A DNA stretch of 64,000 nucleotides. It comes from Nitratireductor indicus C115. Lineage in GTDB: Bacteria > Pseudomonadota > Alphaproteobacteria > Rhizobiales > Rhizobiaceae. Both the position numbers and the translations under genes were made by a program. This document shows, one piece after another, positions 34,115 to 42,577 of the stretch; within the stretch, counting starts at the first letter, position 1; the number at the start of each line of letters is the position of its first letter. The stretch covers positions 124,001-188,000 of the forward strand of contig NZ_AMSI01000001.1 in assembly GCF_000300515.1 (NCBI RefSeq), read 5' to 3'. A model generated the notes under the pieces. It did no database searches. It was not told where the DNA came from and worked only from the letters and a program-made list of their open reading frames with translations.

Positions 34115-34681
34115 ATGGCGAGAGTTAGAGAGTTTGATACAGACGCAGCGCTCGACAGCGCGATTGCCGTCTTTCGAGAGCACGGGTTCGAGGGAAGTTC
34201 GGCTCAAATGCTTGTCGACGCCATGGGGATTGGGCGCCAGAGTCTTTATGCTGCCTTTGGGGACAAGTGGCAGCTCTATTGCGCAGCGGTGCGCCGTTAT
34301 GGAATGGGGGAATGTTCCGCCCATTTTGACGCTCTTCGAAGCGGTGTTCGCGCAATTGGAGGCATCAAGGCAATGCTCTATCGCGTTGTCAATACGGCCA
34401 GTTCCCCTTGTCTTGGTGTCGGTTCGATTTATGAGTACGGAACGTCCCGATCGGACCTGAACGAAATTAACTCGGTTCTGGCAAAGAGCCTTCAGGACGC
34501 AATTGCGGCTCGCATTCGAGACGGTCAGCGGGAAGGAGACATCGTCTCGGACCTCGATCCCGCGGATGCTTCCGAATTTCTGATCGCGACCATCGCGGGA
34601 ATACGTGTTTCCGGCCGAGCCGGCGCGGATCGAGGCAGTTTGGGCAAACTGGCCGACACAGCCTTGAGGGCTCTGATATAG
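34115..34681 (+). CDS. TetR/AcrR family transcriptional regulator
   Basis: This 188-aa regulator has an N-terminal helix-turn-helix (ALDSAIAVFREHGFEGSS, MLVDAMGIGRQSLYAAFGDK, residues about 10-58) and a divergent C-terminal ligand domain. The layout with YAAFGDKWQLY and a C-terminal TetR_C-like half resembles the YjdC/NemR-type group. It likely represses its own gene and the quinone oxidoreductase gene 53 bp downstream, since both carry matching palindromic operators. The ATG at 34115 starts the domain; upstream codons to 34010 run through the operator and are unlikely to be translated. Confidence 0.92.
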   Translation: MARVREFDTDAALDSAIAVFREHGFEGSSAQMLVDAMGIGRQSLYAAFGDKWQLYCAAVRRYGMGECSAHFDALRSGVRAIGGIKAMLYRVVNTASSPCLGVGSIYEYGTSRSDLNEINSVLAKSLQDAIAARIRDGQREGDIVSDLDPADASEFLIATIAGIRVSGRAGADRGSLGKLADTALRALI

Positions 34682-34703
34682 GTCCTATTTTTTTGACCAA
34701 TTA

Positions 34704-34719
34704 TGGAATGATCATTCAA
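34704..34719 (+). promoter_or_regulatory. TetR-family operator, site 2
   Basis: TGGAATGATCATTCAA contains the perfect palindrome GAATGATCATTC, 15 bp before the oxidoreductase start. Its reverse complement differs from site 1 by one symmetric base pair per half site. Confidence 0.7.
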
Positions 34720-34734
34720 GAAAGGAATGCAAAA

Positions 34735-35703
34735 ATGAAAGCCGTTGTCATGAATGGAACCGGTGGACCGGAGCAGTTGGAATTTGTCGAACGTCCGGAT
34801 CCCGTAGCAGCACCCGGGCAAGCCTTGATCGAGGTTGCTTTCGCAGGCGTCAACTTCATGGATATCGGCGTGCGGCATGGGATGGCCTGGACGGATATCC
34901 CAAATCCCAAGATCCTCGGTGTCGAGGGTGTCGGACGCATATTGGAAGTCGGAGAAGGGGTAGAAGATTTTCGTCCTGGCCAAAGGGTTGCATGGGTCTA
35001 TGCGCCCGGTAGCTATGCCGAGAAGATTGTGATCCCGACCGCGTCATTGGTTCCAGTTCCGGACCTCATCGAAGACCGCGTAGCCGCATCGGTCATGATG
35101 CAGGGCATTACCGCCAGCCATTTCGCGACAGATTTCTATCCGATTCAGCCGGGCGATATTGCCTTCGTTCATGCCGTGGCGGGTGGAGTCGGACTGTTGC
35201 TGACACAAATCATCAAGCTGCGGGGCGGCACCGTCATCGGACGTGTGTCGTCGGGGGAAAAGACGGTCCTAGCCAAGGAACACGGCGCCGATCATGTAAT
35301 CGTTGATCGCGACGGGCACTTTGTCGAAGAGACCTTGCGCCTGACCCATGGCGAGGGAGTACATGTTGTCTACGACGGCTCCGGACCGGCAACTTTCCGT
35401 GGGTCGCTCGATGTACTGCGCCGGTCGGGTACGTTTTGCTGGTATGGCCCGGTTCTTGGAGGTCCTGGACCGCTTGATATCATGAGTCTGCCAAGAAGTA
35501 TCAAGATCGGTTACGCGGTGTTCTTTGATCACATACACACGTCTGATTTGCTTCGAGAAAACGCTGCGCAGCTGTTTGCCTGGCTGTCAGAAGGAAAGCT
35601 CAAGGTTCACCCGGGAGGCGAATATCGACTGGCGGACACGGCGAAAGCCCACGCCGACATGGCAAGCCGCAAGACAACAGGCAAGCTTCTCCTGATCCCA
35701 TGA
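34735..35703 (+). CDS. NADPH:quinone oxidoreductase (zeta-crystallin type, MDR superfamily)
   Basis: This 322-aa medium-chain reductase without zinc ligands begins MKAVVMNGTGGPEQLEF. It has the GroES-like domain with ALIEVAFAGVNFMDIGVR, then QGITASHFATDFY, the cofactor motif VHAVAGGVGLLLTQIIKLRG, and FWYGP-like strands. Such enzymes reduce quinones or enones with NADPH and are often induced by electrophiles through TetR repressors, as the flanking operators suggest. AAAGGA precedes the ATG at 34735. The longer frame to 34693 runs across the operator. Confidence 0.93.
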   Translation: MKAVVMNGTGGPEQLEFVERPDPVAAPGQALIEVAFAGVNFMDIGVRHGMAWTDIPNPKILGVEGVGRILEVGEGVEDFRPGQRVAWVYAPGSYAEKIVIPTASLVPVPDLIEDRVAASVMMQGITASHFATDFYPIQPGDIAFVHAVAGGVGLLLTQIIKLRGGTVIGRVSSGEKTVLAKEHGADHVIVDRDGHFVEETLRLTHGEGVHVVYDGSGPATFRGSLDVLRRSGTFCWYGPVLGGPGPLDIMSLPRSIKIGYAVFFDHIHTSDLLRENAAQLFAWLSEGKLKVHPGGEYRLADTAKAHADMASRKTTGKLLLIP

Positions 35704-36228
35704 ATACGTCGCCAGCGATGACTTTCGGCCGGCCGCGCGGTATCTGCGTGGCCATTACCGAGCGCCGTACCGAGGACGGGGGCGGTCCCGGCTGGGCGAA
35801 AGGACACCTCTGGAATTGTCCAAACGAATGTCGGCTTGTGTAAACGACCTTCCAAAACTCGCCTGTGCCTCCCGGCCCCCAGCCAGACCTTATTCACGGC
35901 GCGATCGCTTAGAGTTTGCATTTTCCCGAGCCGCATTGATTTCCTTCCCGGAAGCCCTGAATCCTTCCGCGTCAATGACCTCTCCTAGCTCTCGTAGGGC
36001 ATCCGCAACACCGTTCCTCCGCTTCCTGTACGGGGCGGTCGCCGTGCCCCACTCATGGCCAAGCGCAAGCGTCCCTACGGAGCCAGCACTTCACCACAGC
36101 ATTAAACGCGCCGCCCTCGATCGAGGGCGGCATGTATCGTGTGTTTTCTCTCAACGTCGAAAAACTGTTTAACGCGATGGCGCGGTTCAATTATCCTTTT
36201 TCAAACGCATATTTGATCGGAGGGGGAT
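35704..36228. other. 525-bp gap with a decayed minus-strand reading frame
   Basis: No intact gene is seen. On the minus strand 36090-35890 stays open for 66 codons, with protein-like content ending RELGEVIDAEGFRASGKE then INAARENANSKRSRRE and TAA, but it has no start codon and begins right after a stop. It looks like the 3' end of a lost gene. The overlapping frames on the plus strand have no protein character. The stretch before 36229 is AT-rich and likely holds the next promoter. Confidence 0.4.
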
Positions 36229-37197
36229 ATGGGCTGGAGAGGAACGATGCGCTCGATTGCTGCGGCGGCACGCGCGGCAGAGCGCGATGCGCAACGCAGG
36301 CACAAGCAAAATCAAAAGATGCAGATGATTGCCGATTCAACATCGGCGGTGGAAGATTGGGAAAACTACGTCGACAATCTGGTGTCGATCCATACCGATA
36401 TGGCCGACATGATCGACTGGCATAAGATCGCAGGCCAGCCGCGCCCAAGCGAGCCGTACCAGGCAAGCGATCATCGTGACCGCGCCGAAATGGCTTTGGC
36501 CAAGTTCAAGCCCAGCGTGTTTCACGCATTCCGAGGCGGTTCGGCCAAAGTCCGTTCCCGATTGGAAACGCAAGTCGAAGAAGCCGCCGCCCGCGATCAA
36601 AAGCTGTATCAGGACGCTCTTGCCGCCCATGCAAAGGCGGTTGCGGAATGGGAGGAGGATACCGCGCTTGCCAAACGGCTCGTGCTCGGGGAAGCCGTCG
36701 CCATCCGGCAAGTGATCGAGGAAATGCAATCTCTATCCGATACGGCATTGGTCGGCACCGCAATCGAATTCTCGATCGGTGAAAACTTCGTCCATGCCAG
36801 ACCCAAGGTCCACGGTGACGACATCGTGCCCAGCATGCGCCGCAAACAATTGGCGAGCGGTCGCCTGTCCGAGACAAAAATGCCGGTCGGTCAGTTCAAC
36901 GAGCTGTACCAGGACTATGTGGCGAGCGCCGCCCTCAAAACCGCAGGCGACCTGTTTCACATCCTGCCGCTGGGCGAAATCTACGTCACCTGCACCGCCA
37001 ATATGCTGAAGCCACAAACGGGGCATCAGGAATGGGCGCCGATCCTTTCCGTTCAGTTCGTGCGCGACAGTTTCATGCGCCTCAATCTGTCCGGTATCGA
37101 CCCGTCCGACTCCATGCAGAATTTTAGGCACGCGATGAAATTCTCAAAGACGAAAGGCTTCGCGGTGGTGGAACCGTTGGAACCTGTTTCTGCATAA
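36229..37197 (+). CDS. Conserved hypothetical protein (322 aa) of accessory region
   Basis: I cannot assign a function. The protein begins MGWRGTMRSIAAAARAAERD, a basic, helix-forming start. A charged helical middle follows (residues about 60-165, with HKIAGQPRPSEPYQ and LETQVEEAAARDQKLYQDAL), then a globular C-terminal part containing FNELYQDYVASAALKTAGD and ending DPSDSMQNFRHAMKFSKTKGF. No membrane segment, signal peptide or nucleotide-binding motif is visible. GGAGGGGG gives a very strong ribosome site 3 nt before the ATG. It converges on the helicase-Fic operon with an 84-bp gap, which suggests a three-gene accessory unit. Confidence 0.8.
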   Translation: MGWRGTMRSIAAAARAAERDAQRRHKQNQKMQMIADSTSAVEDWENYVDNLVSIHTDMADMIDWHKIAGQPRPSEPYQASDHRDRAEMALAKFKPSVFHAFRGGSAKVRSRLETQVEEAAARDQKLYQDALAAHAKAVAEWEEDTALAKRLVLGEAVAIRQVIEEMQSLSDTALVGTAIEFSIGENFVHARPKVHGDDIVPSMRRKQLASGRLSETKMPVGQFNELYQDYVASAALKTAGDLFHILPLGEIYVTCTANMLKPQTGHQEWAPILSVQFVRDSFMRLNLSGIDPSDSMQNFRHAMKFSKTKGFAVVEPLEPVSA

Positions 37198-37281
37198 CCG
37201 CCAGGGCATCATGCGCCCAATCTGCGCTTTGCGTTCGCTACCGTCGGTTGACGTCATCAATCCTGCGCCCCCTTCATCGCG

Positions 37282-40200
37282 TCAATCCAGCATATCGTGC
37301 AGTGATTGAAAGACACCGGCATTTCGCCAAAGCTCCCTGTTGCCCACGACATAAAACGCTTCCTGCGCTCTCGTGGTGGCGACATTGAGCAGGTTCGGCC
37401 GGCCACCGGCCCAGCCGCGTGCCCCGCGCTGTTCAGGATTTGGAGCGCCCAAAATAAACACGACGGCTTCCGCCTCGCGCCCCTGAACGGTATGCACCGT
37501 GCCTATCCGCTCGCGCTTCCATGCGCGCGGATTCTCAACCCATCCATCGAGCAGCCCGCTTGAGAGGGCTAGGTCGCGCATGCGGTCCTGTACCACTACG
37601 AAGGGTGTGACGATGTAGATGTTGGCGCCGCATCCTGCCGCCCGCATCTGACGCAGCAGTCCGACAACCTCATTGCCTTCTTCGACGCTCCATTTGTCGC
37701 GGCCGCTGCCCCGAACATCAATCCACCGCGACGGACCTAGTGCGTCGATGACAGCCGACGGCTTGGGCGTCTTGGCCTGCACCATCAAATTTTCATAGGC
37801 AATGGCGTTGGAGATACTGAACATCGGGTCCGCGCAACGGCGATGAACGAGAAGCGGCACGCCCACTTCCCGCGTGCCGTACTTGCTCTCGAATGTCCCG
37901 AAATACCCCGTAGCACTGTCGGCAAGCGTTTGCGCGGATACGGCGGGCGCGTTGTAGATCAGAGGGTCGATACCGAACTGCTTGCACATGGCCTCGGTCA
38001 ATTGATCGGGCAAGGTGACGACCGGCTCAATCTGGATGGGATCACCCACCACCACCGCCTTGCGGGTGCGCATCAAGGCTCCGACAGCAGCCTGAGGCAA
38101 TGCCTGCCCGGCCTCGTCAATCAAAAGCCAACCGAAAGCTTCTGGCTCGATCCGACCAAACATGCGCGAGACGGATGCAAAGGTGGTGGAGATAACCGGC
38201 ACCACCAAAAAAAGTGTCGCCCAGAGATCGGGGATCAGGGCGTCTCGTTCGGAACTTCCCAGTGAACGTGTTCCAAACCCGTCCATCAGCACGTTCAGAT
38301 TGTGCCGGATCGGTTTGGCGGCTCCTGCAACGAATGCCTGATGGAGCGCCATGGCCGCTTCAAACACATCATGGCGCAAACGGGCAGCGGCCTTATCGAG
38401 CCATGGCGGGGTGATCTGTCGGTCACGGTGGGGGCGCTCGAAAAACTCTCCCGTGATGAAGATACCGCCATGTTCTTTGGCAATAGCATTGAGTCTTGCT
38501 GTTTCCTGCTCCTGAATGGTCAGAAGTTCGTTTTTGATCATCTGCAAGCGCGATAGCGCCTGCGTCGCCTTGTTATGATCGGCCTGTTTGGCAACGAGCG
38601 TGTTTTCGGCATCCTTTAGGACGCTTGCCGCCTGAGCCAGGCTTTTGACGATGCCCTGGTGTCTCACACGCCACCGGCGGTATTCTCCGCGCCGAAACAG
38701 CCATGCCAAAAATCCCGGCTTCTCCCTTTGGGAGAGATCGCGCTGCCCGGTGATGGATTGATGAATACGGCTTTTCTCGTCGCGGATGGCCGTGGCGCTT
38801 TGGAGAGCATCGACCGCTGCTCGTTGTTGCTTCGTGGCGGTCGCAATCTGGTGATCAAGATTTGCGATATCGGCGGCGCGCTGACGGATCGTCACATACA
38901 GCTCATGAGCGGCTTGCAATGCTGCCAATGCCTTTTCAGCTTTGGCGGTCGCCTGATTGAATGCGCGCCTGGCCGCCCTCCAGCGTCCCAAAGCCTCGCT
39001 GTGATCTTCGGGCGGCTTTTCCCGTTGAATGATAAGAGGTGGCCGTTGGCGGGTGCCGTTGTCCGTTTTCTCGGTGATAAGCTGGGGATTGCCGCTCGCC
39101 TGTTGCAGATATTTTTGCATGCCGGTTTCATCATCCCACCAGAATTTCTGGCGGAAGGTCGAGCGGTTTTGCGCATTGCCCAAAACAGCTGTGATCGCCC
39201 CCCACGTATCCCGTTCCAAGACCGCATCCGAGACCGTCTTGAAGTAGCGCAACCCCTTCGCATCATCCGCTACCGCGCCACTGCCCGGAAGCTCGACGCT
39301 GACATTCTCGACCGCCTTATTGTTGGACGAGGCAACGATTATCTCATAGCCGCGGATTTTCCGGTCCGGCCGATAAAGATGGATAAAGGCATTGCCGCGT
39401 TTCAGCGTTTCACCAGAATGCGTAAAAGCATCTTCGGGATCATCATAGCTGCACAACGCCTTCGCCCGCACGGTTACGGTTGAGGCGATAATGTCGCGTA
39501 GCAACGTCGTCTTGCCTGTGCCCGGCGGCCCATTCACAGCCAAAATGCCGTCGCTCGTCAAATCACGATGCGCGAGATTGACAGCGCATTGTTGCAGCAG
39601 CACCAGCGGATGACGGCCATTGGCCGGCCAGGCACCAAGCGGAAAATTTTTCGGCTGGAGAGCCTGCGCAAGCGCCGCCCGGTCGTCCATCAAATTGCGC
39701 CGCGATGCCGGTTTTTCCAAACCGAGATAGCGCTTGAGATTGGATGGTAGTGAGCCATTTTCGGCACGGTTCCCGGCCTGCGCCAGATCATCAAGAAAGA
39801 AGGAATTGAGCAGGATCGACTCCGGCGGATCGGGCAGCTTGAAATACTGATAGGATTTCACGGCCAATGCCGGAGAGCGGCAAAGCCGCCGGTCGAGTTT
39901 GATCGCATCGAGAAGCCATGCATAAGCGCCGGAGATGTCTGCCTGGCTTAACGGGCGTGGGCGACCTTCCTTATCCTCAACGACAAGGCGTTTGGTCAGA
40001 TTTTCAATCAGGGTCTTTTCAACCTGCGACCACTGCCCAAGAGCATGGAGATTGCCCGCCAAAGCAACCGGAATGCCCCATCCGAAACTGGATATCGACA
40101 CGGCATCCTGTTCGACGGGGCGACCTTCACGATCCACCATGATCGTTGCAAGAACCGCTTCGCCACGTGCTTGCGGACGCTCTTTCCGGCTATCCGTATA

Positions 40201-40800
40201 GACCTTCAACAGCGCCCCGATGGCCGCTTCCATATCCACACTGCCAAGGATGATCTGGTAATAGAGCCGTTGGTTCGGACGGCTTTTTTCGCCGCCATTC
40301 TCCCAGGGCAGCGATGCGCCGTCGATTTTTGCAATGCGATAGCGGTCGCCGCCGGCAAGATCTTCAGATCGCCGAAAGCCCGGCGGCGAGAGCACTTCCA
40401 TCGCCGTCCATGCCGACAATATGGCATCGGGCTTGTTCTCGATCTTCGGCGGTGGCGGTGCGGGCTGCATCTTTAGCGGCGGCATATCCGCTTCGGGTTG
40501 CGGGTGTTGCTGAACGTTGGCGGGCCGCCTTCCAAAGGTCGATTGCGCCGGAGGCGTCGCCGATGTGTTTGGCGCCGTTGTTGGCGCTGTGGCGACAAGC
40601 TCAGGCGTTCTGCCCGGTTCGCTTTTGCGGGCGGTGCCGGCGGCGCTTACGGCCCGCGTTTTCAGATCGCGGGCGCGTTGGGTTTTGCGTTGTCCAAGCT
40701 CATGGATCAACATCTGCAAGAAGCGGGCATCATCACGCTTTTCATCAAACAGCGCTTCCAGTTCCTCAATGCCTTGTTGGATAAATGGCCGCTTGCTCAT
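37282..40800 (-). CDS. SF1 DNA/RNA helicase, Upf1/Dna2-like, with coiled-coil insertion
   Basis: This 1172-aa helicase carries, in order: an N-terminal helical segment (IEELEALFDEKRDD to HELGQRKTQRARDLKTR), a Pro/Ala-rich linker (about 50-120), a beta-rich region, Walker A GPPGTGKTTLL near residue 425, a long coiled-coil insertion (about 610-800), Walker B LLIDEAGQALPQA near residue 890, GDPIQIEPV as motif III, VHTVQGREAEAVV as motif V and NVATTRAQEAFYVVG as motif VI. No nuclease motif was identified. SF1 helicases of this build occur in RNA surveillance, repair and several defence systems. Its start overlaps the fic stop by 4 bp (ATGA), so the two are co-translated. Confidence 0.92.
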   Translation of the reverse strand: MSKRPFIQQGIEELEALFDEKRDDARFLQMLIHELGQRKTQRARDLKTRAVSAAGTARKSEPGRTPELVATAPTTAPNTSATPPAQSTFGRRPANVQQHPQPEADMPPLKMQPAPPPPKIENKPDAILSAWTAMEVLSPPGFRRSEDLAGGDRYRIAKIDGASLPWENGGEKSRPNQRLYYQIILGSVDMEAAIGALLKVYTDSRKERPQARGEAVLATIMVDREGRPVEQDAVSISSFGWGIPVALAGNLHALGQWSQVEKTLIENLTKRLVVEDKEGRPRPLSQADISGAYAWLLDAIKLDRRLCRSPALAVKSYQYFKLPDPPESILLNSFFLDDLAQAGNRAENGSLPSNLKRYLGLEKPASRRNLMDDRAALAQALQPKNFPLGAWPANGRHPLVLLQQCAVNLAHRDLTSDGILAVNGPPGTGKTTLLRDIIASTVTVRAKALCSYDDPEDAFTHSGETLKRGNAFIHLYRPDRKIRGYEIIVASSNNKAVENVSVELPGSGAVADDAKGLRYFKTVSDAVLERDTWGAITAVLGNAQNRSTFRQKFWWDDETGMQKYLQQASGNPQLITEKTDNGTRQRPPLIIQREKPPEDHSEALGRWRAARRAFNQATAKAEKALAALQAAHELYVTIRQRAADIANLDHQIATATKQQRAAVDALQSATAIRDEKSRIHQSITGQRDLSQREKPGFLAWLFRRGEYRRWRVRHQGIVKSLAQAASVLKDAENTLVAKQADHNKATQALSRLQMIKNELLTIQEQETARLNAIAKEHGGIFITGEFFERPHRDRQITPPWLDKAAARLRHDVFEAAMALHQAFVAGAAKPIRHNLNVLMDGFGTRSLGSSERDALIPDLWATLFLVVPVISTTFASVSRMFGRIEPEAFGWLLIDEAGQALPQAAVGALMRTRKAVVVGDPIQIEPVVTLPDQLTEAMCKQFGIDPLIYNAPAVSAQTLADSATGYFGTFESKYGTREVGVPLLVHRRCADPMFSISNAIAYENLMVQAKTPKPSAVIDALGPSRWIDVRGSGRDKWSVEEGNEVVGLLRQMRAAGCGANIYIVTPFVVVQDRMRDLALSSGLLDGWVENPRAWKRERIGTVHTVQGREAEAVVFILGAPNPEQRGARGWAGGRPNLLNVATTRAQEAFYVVGNRELWRNAGVFQSLHDMLD

Positions 40801-41936
40801 GCGCGTGCCTCGTCATTGCCAGTATTATTTTCGGTACCGATATTGAGGTGGTAGCGCGTATAACGGCGCGCCCCGGTTCTGGTCAGCGCGCCGATCTCGA
40901 CCAGTTCGTGCAGATCGCGCGTGGCGGTGGCCCGTGACGCCTTCGTCATACTGAGATAGTTCTCGGCACTTAGCCCGCCCCTGAAGCCGTCGATCCCCTC
41001 GCTGAACATGCGGGCGATCGCTTTTGCCTGCCGTTCGTTGAGCAGATGGCCGATCCGTTCATACAAGCGCGCTTTGGCGATATAGAATTCGACCCGGCGC
41101 ATGGTGGCGTGCTGGGCTTCAAGAACTGTTCGGCCAAAATAGGCAAGCCAGTCGGTAATCTCCGTATCCTTGTTGCTGGCTTCCAGCATATCGTAATAGC
41201 GCTTGCGGTTCCGTTCGATCGTATAAGCAAGCGAGATCAGGCTGGGCTGGCCGAGGCTCTGTGCCAAGGCCTTTTCGGAGAGCGCCCGCCCGATCCGGCC
41301 ATTGCCGTCCTCGAAGGGATGGATGCTCTCGAAAAAGATATGTGCCATGCCGCTGCGGATCAGGGGCGATAACGGTGCATCTCCGTCCGGCGCCGTTTTG
41401 TTGAACCAAGTGACATACCGTTCCATCTCCGCCGGCACCTGTTTGGAGGGCGGCGCTTCAAAGTGGATTTTGGACTGGCCGATACCGCCCGAGACGACCT
41501 GCATCGGATCGCTATGGGTGCGGTAGGCACCGATGATCTCGATCCGGCGCTCCCCGGCCATGACCATATCGTGCCAAGCGAATAGCGATTCATGGGAGAG
41601 CGGATCGGCAAAGCCTTGATAAAGATCGACCATCATCTCCGAGATGCCGCGCTCCTTTGGCGGGATGCGCTGATTTTCCGAGCCAAGACCGAACTGGTTG
41701 CGGAGCGAGGATTGCAGGCTTTCGCGGCTCAGCATTTCGCCCTCGATCTCCGAGGTCTTTAAGGCTTCATCGCTGATAAGCTCGATACGCAACATATCCC
41801 GTTCATCGGGCCGTACATGCCGGTACGCGCCGATAAACTCGCCCGAACGTAACAGGAATTGCTTTTCGAGCGGTTCGATCTTTGCCGCATCATAGGTGAA
41901 TTCCGGCCAATAGGCCTGCTGCCAATTCCAGATCAT
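40797..41936 (-). CDS. Fic family AMP-transferase-like protein, DUF4172 N-domain and C-terminal winged helix
   Basis: This 379-aa protein has a DUF4172 start (MIWNWQQAYWPEFTYDAAKI), a Fic core with the catalytic motif HPFEDGNGRIGR near residue 216, and a C-terminal winged-helix (YLSMTKASRATATRDLHEL). Fic enzymes transfer AMP or another nucleotide group onto target hydroxyls. The motif is intact, so the enzyme is probably active. TSEIEG near residue 58 fits the inhibitory helix motif (S/T)xxxE(G/N), which blocks the site in self-controlled class II Fic proteins. The C-terminal domain may bind DNA. It is the first gene of an operon with the helicase and carries a 14-bp inverted repeat over its start. 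Confidence 0.93.
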   Translation of the reverse strand: MIWNWQQAYWPEFTYDAAKIEPLEKQFLLRSGEFIGAYRHVRPDERDMLRIELISDEALKTSEIEGEMLSRESLQSSLRNQFGLGSENQRIPPKERGISEMMVDLYQGFADPLSHESLFAWHDMVMAGERRIEIIGAYRTHSDPMQVVSGGIGQSKIHFEAPPSKQVPAEMERYVTWFNKTAPDGDAPLSPLIRSGMAHIFFESIHPFEDGNGRIGRALSEKALAQSLGQPSLISLAYTIERNRKRYYDMLEASNKDTEITDWLAYFGRTVLEAQHATMRRVEFYIAKARLYERIGHLLNERQAKAIARMFSEGIDGFRGGLSAENYLSMTKASRATATRDLHELVEIGALTRTGARRYTRYHLNIGTENNTGNDEARA

Positions 41937-41968
41937 GAGTTATAGAGCGCCTTTCTATAACTCATGAT
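41932..41968 (-). promoter_or_regulatory. Perfect 14-bp inverted repeat over the fic start codon
   Basis: ATCATGAGTTATAG (41932-41945) and CTATAACTCATGAT (41955-41968) are exact reverse complements with a 9-bp spacer. The fic start codon is in the left arm. In RNA the start would be paired and AAAGG would lie in the loop. A DNA operator for the winged helix of Fic is the other reading. Confidence 0.7.
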
Positions 41969-42577
41969 ACCAGCAATAAGCGAGCAATAGCAAGTTTTCT
42001 TATCGCTCACGTAAACAGCGGGGAAAGGACGGGACAGGGGGAATCTGGGCCGCTAGAATCACGTGATGCACCCCCAACCACAGTGACCGAGATCCCATTG
42101 GTGACCCAGCCGCTGGTTGACTTGGCATAGACTTGGGCCTGCAGTTGGATGCCCGGCTAGCAGCGTAGGCAGCAGCGATCGATGGGCAAGATAGCTTTCG
42201 GAACCGGTGGTCGATATCCCAGTGAGCTGTGCGGTCGCTCGGTGTTGTAGAAGACCCGCCATTGCTCGATCAGGATCTCTCCTAGTCGGGTAACTTGATT
42301 TGCGCCGCTAGCGCGCTGGCGGAAGGCGACTACAGGCGTCGGATCTTCCGATGCGTATCGAGGTTTAAGGATCGTTGGTCGATCCGTTCAAACTGTGCTG
42401 ACAAGTCCGCAACTTCCACCAACGCGTGACCAATCGGCGCAAGCGATGAGGGGCCATGCTTTCAGTCATTCCTTGGGAGACACGATCGGCCAACCCACGG
42501 CGTGATGGAAGCGAACATGCCCAAGCCGGATTCCTTTTTTCTTTTCAACGGCTTCCGGTGGAGTCAATGTCTTGATT
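41969..42577. other. Mosaic gap with IS remnant
   Basis: About 600 bp without an intact gene. The only recognisable content is the IS3-family transposase end (42157-42294, listed separately). The rest is unremarkable sequence of mixed composition, consistent with insertion and decay. Confidence 0.5.
42157..42294 (-). mobile_element. IS3-family transposase (OrfB) C-terminal remnant
   Basis: The minus-strand frame reads EILIEQWRVFYNTERPHSSL followed by GYRPPVPKAILPID and a TAG. The WR-x-YN-x-RPH-SLGYRPP signature is the C-terminal end of IS3-family DDE transposases (OrfB). The catalytic DDE residues and OrfA are absent, and no terminal inverted repeats were found, so this is a dead fragment. 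Confidence 0.85.
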
